DNA of 64,000 nt from CAZDSS01 sp964508185 (GTDB taxonomy: Bacteria; Pseudomonadota; Alphaproteobacteria; Sphingomonadales; Govanellaceae): assembly GCA_964508185.1 (NCBI GenBank), contig CAZDSS010000001.1:1-64000 (forward strand). Direction: 5' to 3'. The position numbers and the translations under genes were made by a program. The notes beneath the pieces are model-generated. The model ran no database searches. It worked only from the letters and a program-made list of their open reading frames with translations, and was not told the DNA's origin. Positions 1 through 8,259 of this stretch are shown here, one piece after another (the first letter of the stretch is position 1; the number at the start of each line of letters is the position of its first letter).

Positions 1-386
1 GCGGTGGTGCCGATCTTCACCAGCGACCAGGAGCGCAGGATGTATTCCTGGATCGCCGCCCGGATCCACCACATGGCATAGGTGGCGAGCCTGAAGCCGC
101 GATCCGGATCGAAGCGCTTGACGGCCTGCATCATGCCGAGATTGCCCTCGGCGATGAGCTCGCCTACCGGCAGTCCGTAGCCGCGATAGCCCATAGCGAT
201 CTTGGCGACGAGGCGCAAATGGCTGGTGACCAGCTTGTGCGCAGCCTCGGTGTCGCCATGCTCCCGCCAGGCCTTGGCCAGCATGAATTCTTCCTCGGCC
301 CCCAGCATGGGGAACTTGCGGATCTCCTGGAGATAGCGCGTCAGGCTGCCCTCGGGGGTCAAAGCGGGTAGTGACACATTCGCCAT
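1..386 (-). CDS. rpoH: RNA polymerase sigma-32 factor RpoH (3' part cut by window edge)
   Basis: Heat-shock sigma factor that directs RNA polymerase to chaperone and protease promoters. About 128 N-terminal codons are visible, beginning MANVSLPALTPEGSL; the rest lies beyond base 1. The visible part has the short region 1.2 start typical of RpoH (LTRYLQEIRKFPML, then EEEFMLAKAW), followed by region 2 with HLRLVAKIAMGYRGYGLP, GELIAEGNLGMMQAVKRFDP and RGFRLATYAMWWIRAAIQEYIL, the segment that contacts core enzyme and the -10 element. A purine-rich ribosome site (GGAGGAG) lies just upstream of the ATG at 386. It reads the same way as rluD, 118 bases behind it. The identity is firm; only the truncation limits it. 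Confidence 0.95.
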   Translation of the reverse strand, partial: MANVSLPALTPEGSLTRYLQEIRKFPMLGAEEEFMLAKAWREHGDTEAAHKLVTSHLRLVAKIAMGYRGYGLPVGELIAEGNLGMMQAVKRFDPDRGFRLATYAMWWIRAAIQEYILRSWSLVKIGTT

Positions 387-451
387 CACAATTCTCCTCC
401 GGGCCCGGACCGGCCCATCCCTTCCTGCCGTATCATCGGCTTTCGGGGTTG

Positions 452-494
452 TTTAGAATAATTCTATTTTACCGGGGGGAGGCCGTGAGGTCAA
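452..494 (-). promoter_or_regulatory. Sigma-70-type promoter with ICE-like palindrome upstream of rpoH
   Basis: On the minus strand TTGACC (494-489) and TAAAAT (471-466) are separated by exactly 17 bases, a near-consensus housekeeping promoter facing rpoH. Overlapping and just downstream of the -10 is TTTAGAATAATTCTATT (plus-strand 452-468), whose core TAGAAT-A-ATTCTA is a perfect 13-base palindrome. It resembles the iron control element (TTTAGAA-N3-TTCTAAA) bound by Irr in alphaproteobacteria, and its position over the expected start point would suit repression. Promoter spacing is seen directly; binding by Irr is inference. Confidence 0.55.
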
Positions 495-504
495 GGCGCG
501 CGGG

Positions 505-1509
505 TTACCCGCCGTGTCTGGCCTGCCCCCCTGGACGCAACCGTTCCAGGCCATTCACCAACTCTGCCATGTCAGATGGGAGATCGACCTCGAATTTCAA
601 GGTCTTGCCTGTCACGGGATGGACGAATCCAAGCGCGAAAGCGTGAAGGGCCTGTCGAGGAAATGCGCCGAGGAGGGCTTTTGTTTCGGGAAAAGTGCGG
701 CGGGCGTGCCGAGTCTTGCCGCCATAGACCGGATCGCCGACCACCGGATGGCCAAGATGGGTCATATGGACGCGGATCTGGTGGGTGCGTCCGGTCTCCA
801 GCCGGCACTGCACGAGGCAGGCGACGGCGGGCGATCCGCCGAAGCGGCGCAGCACCTGGTAATGGGTGACGGCGGGCTTTCCCCCCTCGCGCAGCACGGC
901 CATCTTCTGGCGCTGGACGGGATGGCGGCCGATCTGCGTCGCGACCGTGCCGACGGGCGGGATGGGCTCGCCCCACACGACCGCCTTGTAGGCCCGCTCC
1001 ACCGAATGCTCCTTGAACTGGGCGGCGAGCCCGGCATGGGCTTCGGCCGTCCTGGCGGCGACCAGAATGCCGCTCGTATCCTTGTCGAGGCGATGGACGA
1101 TGCCCGGCCGGTGGGGATCGCCCACTTCGGCGATGCCGGGGCCGCAATGATGCAGCAGGGCGTTGACCAGGGTCTGATCGGGGCTGCCCGGCGCCGGATG
1201 CACGACGAGGCCCGCGGGCTTGTTGATGACGATGAGATGTTCGTCCTCGTATAGGATGTCGAGGGCGATGGCTTCGGCCTCCGGCCCCGCGGGCGCGGGG
1301 GCGGGGAGGGCGAGCGCGACCCGCTCCCCCGCGCGCAGGCGATAGGCGGGCTGCGTCACGGGCGTTCCGTCCACCGTCACCTCGCCGCCGACGATCATCT
1401 GCTTCAGGCGATGGCGCGACAGGTCGGCGACGCGGGAGGCCAGAAAGCGGTCGAGCCGTTCGCCCGCTTCCGCTTCGCTCACCTCAAGGCTGATCGCATC
1501 CTCCGTCAT
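505..1509 (-). CDS. rluD: Ribosomal large subunit pseudouridine synthase, RluD type
   Basis: Predicted to isomerise uridines of 23S rRNA helix 69 to pseudouridine. The 334-residue product has an N-terminal S4-like RNA-binding domain (about residues 14-75: AGERLDRFLASRVADLSRHRLKQMI) and a catalytic domain with the family signature HRLDKDTSGILVAAR, which contains the catalytic aspartate, and the later motif LETGRTHQIRVHMTHLGHP. I chose the ATG at 1509 (MTEDAISLEV) because the open frame upstream of it to 1605 is not S4-like and runs into the region before the divergent gene at 1634. RluA, RluC and RluD share these motifs; the S4 domain and place next to rpoH favour RluD. Confidence in the family is high, in the exact target moderate. 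Confidence 0.9.
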   Translation of the reverse strand: MTEDAISLEVSEAEAGERLDRFLASRVADLSRHRLKQMIVGGEVTVDGTPVTQPAYRLRAGERVALALPAPAPAGPEAEAIALDILYEDEHLIVINKPAGLVVHPAPGSPDQTLVNALLHHCGPGIAEVGDPHRPGIVHRLDKDTSGILVAARTAEAHAGLAAQFKEHSVERAYKAVVWGEPIPPVGTVATQIGRHPVQRQKMAVLREGGKPAVTHYQVLRRFGGSPAVACLVQCRLETGRTHQIRVHMTHLGHPVVGDPVYGGKTRHARRTFPETKALLGAFPRQALHAFALGFVHPVTGKTLKFEVDLPSDMAELVNGLERLRPGGQARHGG

Positions 1510-1633
1510 GGAACGACAGGTGGCAGACTGAACAGGGCGCGGCAACCATTTTGTTGTTCTGCCAACAAAAAGTTGTGCCGCCGAAGGTTTCGGGTAATCT
1601 CCCACCAGTCATCCATCGGCAGGGAGCGGGACC

Positions 1634-2035
1634 ATGACCACGCAAAGCGAGGGCCTCAGCCCCCAGGAAGCGCGGCTCCAGCGCATTCTCAAGATCATCG
1701 TTCTGGTGCTGGGGATCGCGATCCTCGCGGTGCTCGGCATCATCGTGAGCAAGATCGTCGGCGGCTTCAGCAAGGACGATCCGCTCGTGGATGCGCCGAC
1801 TCTCGCGATCACCGAAAGCGAAGAGGAAGCGGTCGCCGGGAGCGAAGCGGGCGCCGCCAAGGTCATCAATCAGGACCTTCATCTGCCCAAAGGCGCTGCG
1901 ATCGTGGACATGACCCTGGGCGACGGCATGCTCGCCGTGCGCTATCGCCTTGCCTCGGGCGTTGAGGAAATCGCCCTTCTCGACATGGCCGACGGCGTGC
2001 TCCGCGGCCGGGTGCGGGTCGTGACCAGCGAATGA
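1634..2035 (+). CDS. Small single-pass membrane protein (DUF6476-like)
   Basis: 133-residue protein with a short cytoplasmic N-terminus (about 20 residues), one strong transmembrane helix at about residues 20-42 (IIVLVLGIAILAVLGIIV) and a soluble, presumably periplasmic domain of about 85 residues ending RGRVRVVTSE. An acidic linker (TESEEEAVAGSE) joins them. The soluble part has alternating hydrophobic strands (AAIVDMTLGDGMLAVRYRL, EEIALLDMADGVL). The size, topology and position beside rluD recall the alphaproteobacterial DUF6476 proteins, named from memory of that family. The gene overlaps the JAMM peptidase gene by four bases (ATGA), so the two are probably translationally coupled. The ATG is preceded by GGGAGCGGG. 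Function unknown. Confidence 0.8.
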   Translation: MTTQSEGLSPQEARLQRILKIIVLVLGIAILAVLGIIVSKIVGGFSKDDPLVDAPTLAITESEEEAVAGSEAGAAKVINQDLHLPKGAAIVDMTLGDGMLAVRYRLASGVEEIALLDMADGVLRGRVRVVTSE

Positions 2036-2469
2036 CGGAACGCGCGCCGCAGCATCTCCTGCTGCCGGACCGGCTCCGCGCCGAAATCATCGCCCATGCG
2101 CGGGAGACCTTTCCCGAGGAATGCTGCGGCCTCCTGGTGGGACGCCGCGCGGCCGACGGCGCGCTGGTGGCGGAGAACACGGTGAGGGCCGCCAATGTGG
2201 CGGCGGAGCGACGGCAGGACCGGTTCGAGCTCGATCCGGCGGTGCATCTCCGGGTGCAGCGGGAACTCCGCGGGAGCGGCCTTGGCGTCATCGGCCATTA
2301 TCATTCCCACCCCGGGGGTCGTGCGGCACCCTCGGACGTGGATCGCGCCAACATACATGACCCGCATCTCGCCTGGCTGATCGTCGCGATCGATGCGGCG
2401 GGGGTGGCCGAAATCGCCGCCTTCCATCCGGAAGACGGCGACTTTCGCGTGATTCAGCTCACGCCTTGA
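2032..2469 (+). CDS. Mov34/MPN/PAD-1 (JAMM, M67) family metallopeptidase
   Basis: 145-residue zinc peptidase of the bacterial M67 group, enzymes that cut isopeptide or C-terminal bonds. The full JAMM signature is present: an upstream glutamate in EECCGLLVGR (about residues 29-38) and HYHSHPGGRAAPSDVD (about 87-102), giving the zinc ligands H-x-H and D and the catalytic serine. The length matches stand-alone bacterial JAMM proteins such as those acting on ubiquitin-like sulfur carriers, but no ThiS/MoaD-like partner is adjacent. It is coupled to the membrane protein upstream by an ATGA overlap, and its stop overlaps the convergent thiolase gene by 11 bases. Family call is firm; substrate unknown. 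Confidence 0.9.
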   Translation: MTERAPQHLLLPDRLRAEIIAHARETFPEECCGLLVGRRAADGALVAENTVRAANVAAERRQDRFELDPAVHLRVQRELRGSGLGVIGHYHSHPGGRAAPSDVDRANIHDPHLAWLIVAIDAAGVAEIAAFHPEDGDFRVIQLTP

Positions 2470-3601
2470 GAATGGTGACGGCGCTCACCCCCGGCGCGCC
2501 GTAGACATGGCTGTAGGCGACGCGCACCGGCTTCTGGACCTGATGCGCGCCCGCCTGTCCGCGGATCTGCAGGGCGTTTTCATATACCTGACGCAGGCCG
2601 GACGCGCCGATGGGCTCGCCGTTGGCGAGGCAGCCGCCGTCCGTGTTGACGGGAAGCCGCCCGTTGAGCCGGGTCTCCCCGTTCTGGATCATGGCTTCCT
2701 GCTCGCCGTGGGCGCAAAGGCCGTTTTCCGCCATATGCATCACCTCGGCGCCGCTTTCCGTGTCCTGAAGCTGGGCGATGTCCACGTCCTCCGGCCCGAT
2801 GCCCGCGGCCTCGTATGCGGCGCGGGAGGCTTCGACCGTGGGGCCGTCCACGTCCTCGATGGCCTTTGCCGGGCTGAACACCTCGAAGGAGCCATAGCGC
2901 CGGGTCTTGAAGGCCGCCGAGGCAAGCCATACGGGCTTCGTGGTGAAGCGCGCGGCCGCCTTCCTGCTCGCCAGAACCAGCGCCACCGCGCCCTCGGCGG
3001 GGGCGCAGAACATGTATTTGGTGAGGGGATGGTTCACCATCATGGAATTGAGGATTTCATCCTCGGGCACCGGCTCCCGCCGCCAGGCGTTGGGATTCAG
3101 GGCCCCGTTCTCGAACGCCTTGGCCGCCACCTTCGCCAGCGTCGAATGGCTGATGCCGTATTCGTGCATGTATTTCTGGATCTTCATGGCGAAGAACTGG
3201 GTGGTCAGCATCATGCCCGTCTCGCCGTACCATTTGCCGATGCCCCATTCCTCGGGGTCGGCGTTGAAGGCGCCGCGGGGATGCTTGTCGAACCCGACCG
3301 CAAGGCCGACGTCATACTGCCCCGAACGGATGGCGGAGACGGCGGAAATCAGCGCGCTGCCCCCCGTGGCGCAGCCGTTCTTCACATTGATGAAGGGGAT
3401 CCCCGTAAGCCCCAGCGCGTTGACGAGGGTGTCCGCATTGCCCGCGGCGTCGCTGCCGCCATAGGCGAATTCTATGTCCGACCAGTCGAGGCCCGCATCC
3501 TTCAGGGCTTCCCGCACCGCAAAGGCGCCCTGGTCGAGCCCGCTGCGCTCCGGCGTGCGGCCGAAGGGATGAATTCCGATTCCGACGATGGCCACATCCA
3601 T
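2459..3601 (-). CDS. Thiolase-like protein (SCP-x / acetyl-CoA acetyltransferase family)
   Basis: 380-residue thiolase-fold protein. The N-terminus MDVAIVGIGIHPFGRTPERSG is typical of non-decarboxylating lipid-transfer-type thiolases, and the nucleophile region VKNGCATGGSALISAVSAIRSG gives the active-site cysteine at about residue 80. The C-terminal part has NTDGGCLANGEPIGASGLRQVYE and SHVYGAPGVSAV, matching the second cysteine loop and the GxG tail of this clade; the conserved G-E-P-I-G-A-S-G replaces the NxxGGAIALGHP of degradative thiolases. It is followed upstream on the same strand (12 bases) by an OB-fold/zinc-ribbon partner, the arrangement used for acyl-CoA thiolase or aldolase pairs in sterol and fatty-acid breakdown. 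The substrate cannot be named. Confidence 0.85.
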   Translation of the reverse strand: MDVAIVGIGIHPFGRTPERSGLDQGAFAVREALKDAGLDWSDIEFAYGGSDAAGNADTLVNALGLTGIPFINVKNGCATGGSALISAVSAIRSGQYDVGLAVGFDKHPRGAFNADPEEWGIGKWYGETGMMLTTQFFAMKIQKYMHEYGISHSTLAKVAAKAFENGALNPNAWRREPVPEDEILNSMMVNHPLTKYMFCAPAEGAVALVLASRKAAARFTTKPVWLASAAFKTRRYGSFEVFSPAKAIEDVDGPTVEASRAAYEAAGIGPEDVDIAQLQDTESGAEVMHMAENGLCAHGEQEAMIQNGETRLNGRLPVNTDGGCLANGEPIGASGLRQVYENALQIRGQAGAHQVQKPVRVAYSHVYGAPGVSAVTILKA

Positions 3602-3613
3602 GGGTCCTGTCTC

Positions 3614-4051
3614 CTACACCGGGCGGAACGCGAAGGTCATGACGCGGTCGCCGCTTTCCGTCGTCCGGAACGGCACGATCACCAGCTCCATGGGCATGCC
3701 GATCCGGAGCTTGTCCGGATCGTTCTCGGTCAGGCGCGCCTCAACCCGCACCTCGCCGGGGAGCTCCACATAGCCGACGCCGAAGGGGACGAAGGTCTCG
3801 GGCGTCTCGCCGCTCGCATAGGGGAGCTTTGGCAGGAAGTTCTGCACGGTGAAGGTCCAGAGCGTGCCGCGCCGCGCCAGCAGATGCTCCCGCACATGGG
3901 TGGAGCAGCAGGCGGGGCAGCTTGCCTGGCGCGGGAAGGTCACACGGCCGCAATCGTCGCAGCGGCTGCCGATGAGCCGCGGCTCGGGGTCGGGCCAGGT
4001 GAAAAGTCCCTCCGCGATGGGAATGTCCTTGCCGGTCATGAAGCCTTCCAT
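3614..4051 (-). CDS. Zn-ribbon / OB-fold protein (DUF35 type), thiolase partner
   Basis: 145-residue accessory protein with an N-terminal rubredoxin-like zinc ribbon (CDDCG at about residues 35-39 and CPAC at about 50-53) followed by an OB-fold (LWTFTVQNFLPKLPYAS to VPFRTTESGDRVMTFAFRPV). Such DUF35 proteins partner with thiolase-like or hydratase subunits, supply a CoA-binding or structural role and are often needed for activity. It precedes the thiolase gene with a 12-base gap, so the two form one operon. The ATG at 4051 is used here; an in-frame ATG at residue 5 (MTGKDIPI) is equally possible. Confidence 0.85.
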   Translation of the reverse strand: MEGFMTGKDIPIAEGLFTWPDPEPRLIGSRCDDCGRVTFPRQASCPACCSTHVREHLLARRGTLWTFTVQNFLPKLPYASGETPETFVPFGVGYVELPGEVRVEARLTENDPDKLRIGMPMELVIVPFRTTESGDRVMTFAFRPV

Positions 4052-4168
4052 CCGTGAAAGCGGGATGATCCGAAGCTAGCGGAAAGCGCGGCGCCTTTGA
4101 ACTGACGGATTGGGCAGATCGTTATCAGGCAGGTGAACGGCCCGACCACAAGCAAGGATTCCGAGCCC

Positions 4169-5740
4169 ATGGCCGAAGACGGACAGGACGACACGGACAA
4201 TCTCCGCGGCGAGGACGAGCACCGCCTGATCCTGCGCAATCTGCGCCTCGCGGACCATGCGGACGTGGCCGCGGTCATGGACCGGGTCTATCACGGCATG
4301 GGCGGCGGCTGGACGCGGCAGAAATTCGCGACCCAGATCCGCACCTTCCCCGAAGGCCAGCTCTGCATCGAGGATAATGGGCGGGTGGTCGCCGCCGCCT
4401 TCTCCGTCATCGTCAATTACCGCGATTTCGGCGACGCCCACGACTATGCGGAGATCACGGGGGATGCGTCCCTGTCGACCCATGACCCGGACGGCGACGT
4501 CCTCTATGGCGTCGACGTCTTCGTCGATCCCGATTACGCCAACATGCGGCTCGGGCGCAGGCTTTACGACGCGCGCAAGGAACTCTGCCGCAATCTCAAT
4601 CTCCGCGCCATCATCGCGGGCGGCCGCATGCCCGGCTACCAGGATCACGCGGGGGAGATGACGCCCCAGGAATATGTGGAAAAGGTCAAGGCGCGGGAGC
4701 TCTACGATCCCACCTTGAGCTTCCAGCTGTCCAACGACTTCCAGGTGAAAAGGATCCTTCGCGACTATCTGCCGGAAGACAAGGAATCCCGTGGCTACGC
4801 GACGCTCCTCGAATGGACCAACATCTATTACGAGCCGCGGCAAAAGCCCCTCTTCAAGGAGCGGGGGGCGGTGGTGCGCGTGGGCGTCGTCCAGTGGCTC
4901 ATGCGGCGGACGGGCTCGGTCGAGGAATTCCTCCAGCAGGTGGAATTCTTCGTCGATACCCTGTCTTCCTACCAGGCGGATCTCATCCTGTTCCCGGAAT
5001 TCTTCTGCGCGCCGCTCATGGGGATCGATCTGGCGGACAGCCCGGCGGAGGCGGTGCGCAATCTCGCGGCCTATACCGCCGAGATCCGGGACGAGCTGTC
5101 GTCCTTCGCCGTCCGCTACAACATCAATATCGTCGCGGGCAGCATGCCGGTGCTGGAGGACGGGGCGCTCTACAACGTCGCTTTCCTTCTCCGCCGCGAC
5201 GGCACGGTGGATTTCCAGCGCAAGCTCCATATCACGCCGGACGAGGCCCGCCACTGGGTGATGCAGGGCGGGTCCGAGCTCCGGATCTTCGACAGCGACG
5301 TGGGGCGGCTCGGCATCCTCATCTGCTATGACGTGGAATATCCCGAATTGCCGCGTCTGCTCGCCGAAAAGGGCATGCAGATCCTGCTCGTCCCCTACTG
5401 GACGGACACCAAGAACGGCTATCAGCGCGTTCGGCTCTGCGCCCAGGCGCGGGCGGTGGAGAACGAATGCTATGTGGTGATCGCGGGCAACACGGGGAAT
5501 CTCCCGAAGGTGGAGAACGCGGACATCCAGTATTCCCAGTCGGCGGTGTTTTCCCCCGCCGATTTCGCCTTTCCGCACGACGCCATCATGGCGGAATCGA
5601 CGCCGAACGCCGAAATGATGCTCATCGTCGATCTCGATCTCGACAAGCTCAAGGAGCTTCACAACGAGGGCTCGGTCCGCAATCTCAAGGACCGGCGGAA
5701 CGACCTTTTCCACATCGAATGGACCGGGCCTGAGTCCTGA
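4169..5740 (+). CDS. Fusion of GNAT N-acetyltransferase and nitrilase-family amidohydrolase
   Basis: Two-domain protein of about 523 residues. The N-terminal 210 residues form a GNAT acetyltransferase (LILRNLRLADHADVAAVMDRVY, then DVFVDPDYANMRLGRRLYDARKEL, the acetyl-CoA loop). The rest is a carbon-nitrogen hydrolase with the Glu-Lys-Cys triad: E in LILFPEFFCAPL, K in RKLHITPDEARHW, C in GILICYDVEYPELPRLLAEKG. GNAT-nitrilase fusions of this order are a recurrent bacterial family of unknown substrate. The ATG at 4169 has AAGGA ten bases upstream; a GTG at 4133 extends it by 12 residues but has a weak ribosome site. It is divergent from the thiolase pair and stands alone. Confidence 0.88.
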   Translation: MAEDGQDDTDNLRGEDEHRLILRNLRLADHADVAAVMDRVYHGMGGGWTRQKFATQIRTFPEGQLCIEDNGRVVAAAFSVIVNYRDFGDAHDYAEITGDASLSTHDPDGDVLYGVDVFVDPDYANMRLGRRLYDARKELCRNLNLRAIIAGGRMPGYQDHAGEMTPQEYVEKVKARELYDPTLSFQLSNDFQVKRILRDYLPEDKESRGYATLLEWTNIYYEPRQKPLFKERGAVVRVGVVQWLMRRTGSVEEFLQQVEFFVDTLSSYQADLILFPEFFCAPLMGIDLADSPAEAVRNLAAYTAEIRDELSSFAVRYNINIVAGSMPVLEDGALYNVAFLLRRDGTVDFQRKLHITPDEARHWVMQGGSELRIFDSDVGRLGILICYDVEYPELPRLLAEKGMQILLVPYWTDTKNGYQRVRLCAQARAVENECYVVIAGNTGNLPKVENADIQYSQSAVFSPADFAFPHDAIMAESTPNAEMMLIVDLDLDKLKELHNEGSVRNLKDRRNDLFHIEWTGPES

Positions 5741-5892
5741 CGCCCGCCTCTTGTGCAATTCATGGGAAAACTCAGTGGGATACTATCAGAATCGCTCAAT
5801 TTACAGGGGCCGTTCCCCTAAGCTAGCCTTGGCATGAGTGGAGGCTCGGCCCCGCAACGAACGGGGCGGACAACGAATCAGGGGAAAAGTTC

Positions 5893-6693
5893 ATGAACTT
5901 GAACAACCGGTTGCAGGACAAGGTCGCGATCGTGATCGGCGCCGCGGGCAGGGGCAATATGGGGCAGGTCATCGCCCGCCGCTTCCATGCGGAAGGGGCG
6001 AAGGTCGTGGTCGCCGGCCGGCATGAGGACGTGCTCCGCGAACTGGCCGAGGAACTGGGCGGCGCCCATACCCTTTGCGACATCACCGACAAGGCCCAGG
6101 TGGAGGCGATGATCGACTTCGCCCTCGACCGCTACGGCAGGCTCGATATCGGCGTCAATTCCACCGGCTGGGGTCTGCTTGAAGGCTTTCTCGAAACGAC
6201 GCCCGAGCAGCTCGACCAGATGCTGGCGCTGCAGTTCAAGGGGCCGTTCTATTTCATGCAGGCCTGTGTGCGCGGCATGGCGAACGGCGGCTCCATCATC
6301 CAGATCTCGTCGGCGACCGCCCATATCATGCTGGAAAACCATGCCGCTTATATGGGCGCCAAGGCGGGGATCGACCATGTGATGCGTTGCGTCGCCAACG
6401 AATTCGGCCGCAAGGGCATCCGCGCCAATTCGGTGGCGCCGGGGCTCACCGAAAGCCCCATGACGGAAAACGCCTTCCACAGCCCGAGCCTGGTCGAAAC
6501 CTTCCGTCAGTGCTATCCCCTGGGCCGCATCGGCACGTCGGACGACATCGCCGCCGCCTGCGCCTGGCTGGCGAGCGACGAATGCTTCATGACGGGGCAG
6601 GTGCTGCAGGTGAACGGCGGCCTGACCCTCCGCCGCAATCCGACGGGGCGGGAAATCGCCGAGGCGCTCGCCAAGGACGGCGTCGGACTCTGA
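5893..6693 (+). CDS. SDR family NAD(P)-dependent oxidoreductase
   Basis: 266-residue classical short-chain dehydrogenase. The nucleotide-binding loop is GAAGRGNMGQVIARRF near residue 17, the structural NNAG equivalent is altered to GVNSTGWGL, the catalytic serine is in IQISSATAHI and the Tyr-x3-Lys pair is in YMGAKAGIDHVMRCVANEF; the C-terminal motif MTGQVLQVNGGLTL is typical. GGGGAAAAG upstream of the ATG serves as ribosome site. It lies after a 152-base gap behind the nitrilase fusion and before a convergent NTF2-like gene, so it is probably monocistronic. Substrate unknown. Confidence 0.88.
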   Translation: MNLNNRLQDKVAIVIGAAGRGNMGQVIARRFHAEGAKVVVAGRHEDVLRELAEELGGAHTLCDITDKAQVEAMIDFALDRYGRLDIGVNSTGWGLLEGFLETTPEQLDQMLALQFKGPFYFMQACVRGMANGGSIIQISSATAHIMLENHAAYMGAKAGIDHVMRCVANEFGRKGIRANSVAPGLTESPMTENAFHSPSLVETFRQCYPLGRIGTSDDIAAACAWLASDECFMTGQVLQVNGGLTLRRNPTGREIAEALAKDGVGL

Positions 6694-6730
6694 CCTGCGT
6701 TCCGGGGGCGGCCGCGCCGCCCCCTCCCTC

Positions 6731-7135
6731 TCAGGCCGGGACCGCGGCCTTCACGTGATCCGAATTGAAGTAGTAGGGGCGGATTTCCGCCACCTTGCCG
6801 TCGTCGTCGAAGCGGAACAGCTCCACGAGCGGAATGGGCGGCCGGCCACGCGGCACCAGCTCCAGCACATAGATCACGTATTCGCCGCCGGCCGTGATCC
6901 CCTTCACGCTGATCTCGGCGTTCCCCAGCATGGGAAGCACCCTGTCGTAAAGTTCGCGGAGCGCCCCGCGGCCGCGATAGACGCCGCCGAAGGGCAGGCT
7001 GTCCGCTTCCGTGATGACGAGATCTTCGCTGAGCATGCTTTCCGCCGCGGCCCAGTTGCCGCTGGACGTCGCTTCGTACAGGGCCGCGGCTACGGCCTTG
7101 TTGCGTTGTTCCCGGGATAGTTGCTGATTGGCCAA
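6731..7135 (-). CDS. SnoaL-like / NTF2-fold protein
   Basis: 134-residue protein of the NTF2-like superfamily: NKAVAAALYEATSSGNWAAAESMLSEDLVI, then the strand pattern FGGVYRGRGALRELYDRVLPML and the closing VELFRFDDDGKVAEIRPYYFNSDHVKAA, as in SnoaL-like polyketide cyclases and limonene-epoxide-hydrolase relatives. Members include small hydrolases, isomerases and non-catalytic ligand binders, and nothing in the context decides. The start appears to be TTG at 7135 with GGGGAGAG about nine bases upstream. It converges on the SDR gene. Confidence 0.75.
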   Translation of the reverse strand: MANQQLSREQRNKAVAAALYEATSSGNWAAAESMLSEDLVITEADSLPFGGVYRGRGALRELYDRVLPMLGNAEISVKGITAGGEYVIYVLELVPRGRPPIPLVELFRFDDDGKVAEIRPYYFNSDHVKAAVPA

Positions 7136-7222
7136 GGTCTTCTCTCCCCTGAAATCTCCGGATCTTCCGATGATATCAGCGCGCGGGGGCCAGCGCCCCT
7201 CTGAAAACCGCCAGATTCCAGG

Positions 7223-7288
7223 CTAGAGAAGGGAGATGATGAAAAGCACCACCACGACCACGCCGATCAGGTAGAAGATGCTGTACAT
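7223..7288 (-). CDS. 21-residue hydrophobic membrane peptide
   Basis: A very short gene, MYSIFYLIGVVVVVLFIISLL then stop, forming a single transmembrane helix with almost no flanking sequence. It is supported by a consensus AGGAGG ribosome site five bases before the ATG. It lies 62 bases after the DUF3618 gene on the same strand, at the end of a run of envelope-associated genes. Small one-helix proteins of this kind accompany DUF3618 and holin-like genes in other alphaproteobacteria (recalled, not searched). It may be a regulatory or structural membrane peptide. Confidence 0.6.
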   Translation of the reverse strand: MYSIFYLIGVVVVVLFIISLL

Positions 7289-7350
7289 GATGCCTCCTGC
7301 TGATGGGGGAGGGGCCGGACCGGCCGGGTGTGAGCGGCCGGCCCGGTCGC

Positions 7351-8259
7351 TCAGCGCGGCTGGCCGGGGGCGGGATGATCCGGCCCCTGGGCGTCGCCCT
7401 GCTGTCGCGGCCATTCCTCCGCCGCGGCGGCGGAAGGCTGGGCCGCATGGCCGCTTCTGTCGGGCGCGAGACTGTCGCGGGCGACCGCCGCCGCTTCGCT
7501 CATGGCGTCCTTGGCCTGCTCGCGCAGATCGTCGCGATAGCCGCCCATGAGCGCATCCTCCTGCCGCGTCGGCGGCAGCAGGGCGGCAAGGCCGAAGCCC
7601 GCAAGCATGGCAAGCGCGCCGTAGATCAGCGGCTGCTGCTGGTAGGTGTCCTCGATCGCTCGTCCAGCGCGGCTGTAGCCCTGGCGCATCTCGCGTCCGG
7701 CCGAGGCCATGCGCTCGCTCGCGCGGCGGCCCGCGTCCTTCGCCTTTTCCATGGCGGCGCTCGCCTGTTCGCGCACCCGGCCGCCCGATTCCGTGCGGTG
7801 GCCGAAGAAGCCGCTGTCGCGGGATTCGGTCGGCGTGCCGTAAAGCCAGGTCGCCTCGTCGTCGCCGCGGGCGAATTCGGTGGAGCTGTATTCGTCCGAC
7901 GCCCAGGAGCGGCCTTCCTGCCATTCCTGCTCGGTCCATTCATCGTCGCTGTCGCGGAGGTAATAGCCGCCGCGCTCGTAGTAGTCGCCGCGCCGCCGCC
8001 CGCGCATGGCGGAAAAGGCCAGAGCCGCAAGCCCGGCGCCAACCAGCAGCACCGGCACCGGGTGGTCGCGAAGCGTGCGCCCCATGTTCCGGCTGAAATC
8101 GCCGATCCCTTCGGAATGCTCGCGCATGTAGTCCATGGCGCGTTCGAACAGCTGGCCTGGGGCGAAATTCTCCTCGATCTCGCTCAACGTGCGGTCCACC
8201 CGCGCGCGGGCGTCCTGCACGTCCTGCTGGACGTCCTTACTGTTGGGTTCGCGTGTCAT
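7351..8259 (-). CDS. DUF3618 domain membrane-associated protein
   Basis: 302-residue protein with the DUF3618 signature at its N-terminus: QQDVQDARARVDRTLSEIEENFAPGQLFERAMDYMREH, then a transmembrane or hairpin segment HPVPVLLVGAGLAALAFSAM at about residues 67-86. A long charged, low-complexity middle (RRRGDYYERGGYY to DEATWLYG) and a helical stretch (EQASAAMEKAKDAGRRASERM) follow, and a second hydrophobic segment near residues 208-225 (LIYGALAMLAGFGLAALLP) ends the ordered part. It has a GGAG ribosome site six bases before the ATG. Its 5' end overlaps the end of the holin-like gene by 23 bases, so they share a transcript. Function unknown; probably envelope maintenance or stress. Confidence 0.85.
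   Translation of the reverse strand: MTREPNSKDVQQDVQDARARVDRTLSEIEENFAPGQLFERAMDYMREHSEGIGDFSRNMGRTLRDHPVPVLLVGAGLAALAFSAMRGRRRGDYYERGGYYLRDSDDEWTEQEWQEGRSWASDEYSSTEFARGDDEATWLYGTPTESRDSGFFGHRTESGGRVREQASAAMEKAKDAGRRASERMASAGREMRQGYSRAGRAIEDTYQQQPLIYGALAMLAGFGLAALLPPTRQEDALMGGYRDDLREQAKDAMSEAAAVARDSLAPDRSGHAAQPSAAAAEEWPRQQGDAQGPDHPAPGQPR

Noticed and set aside
4076..5758. 560-codon minus-strand open frame opposite the GNAT-nitrilase gene
   Set aside because: No motifs and His/Val/Asp-rich; the plus strand carries complete GNAT and nitrilase active sites.
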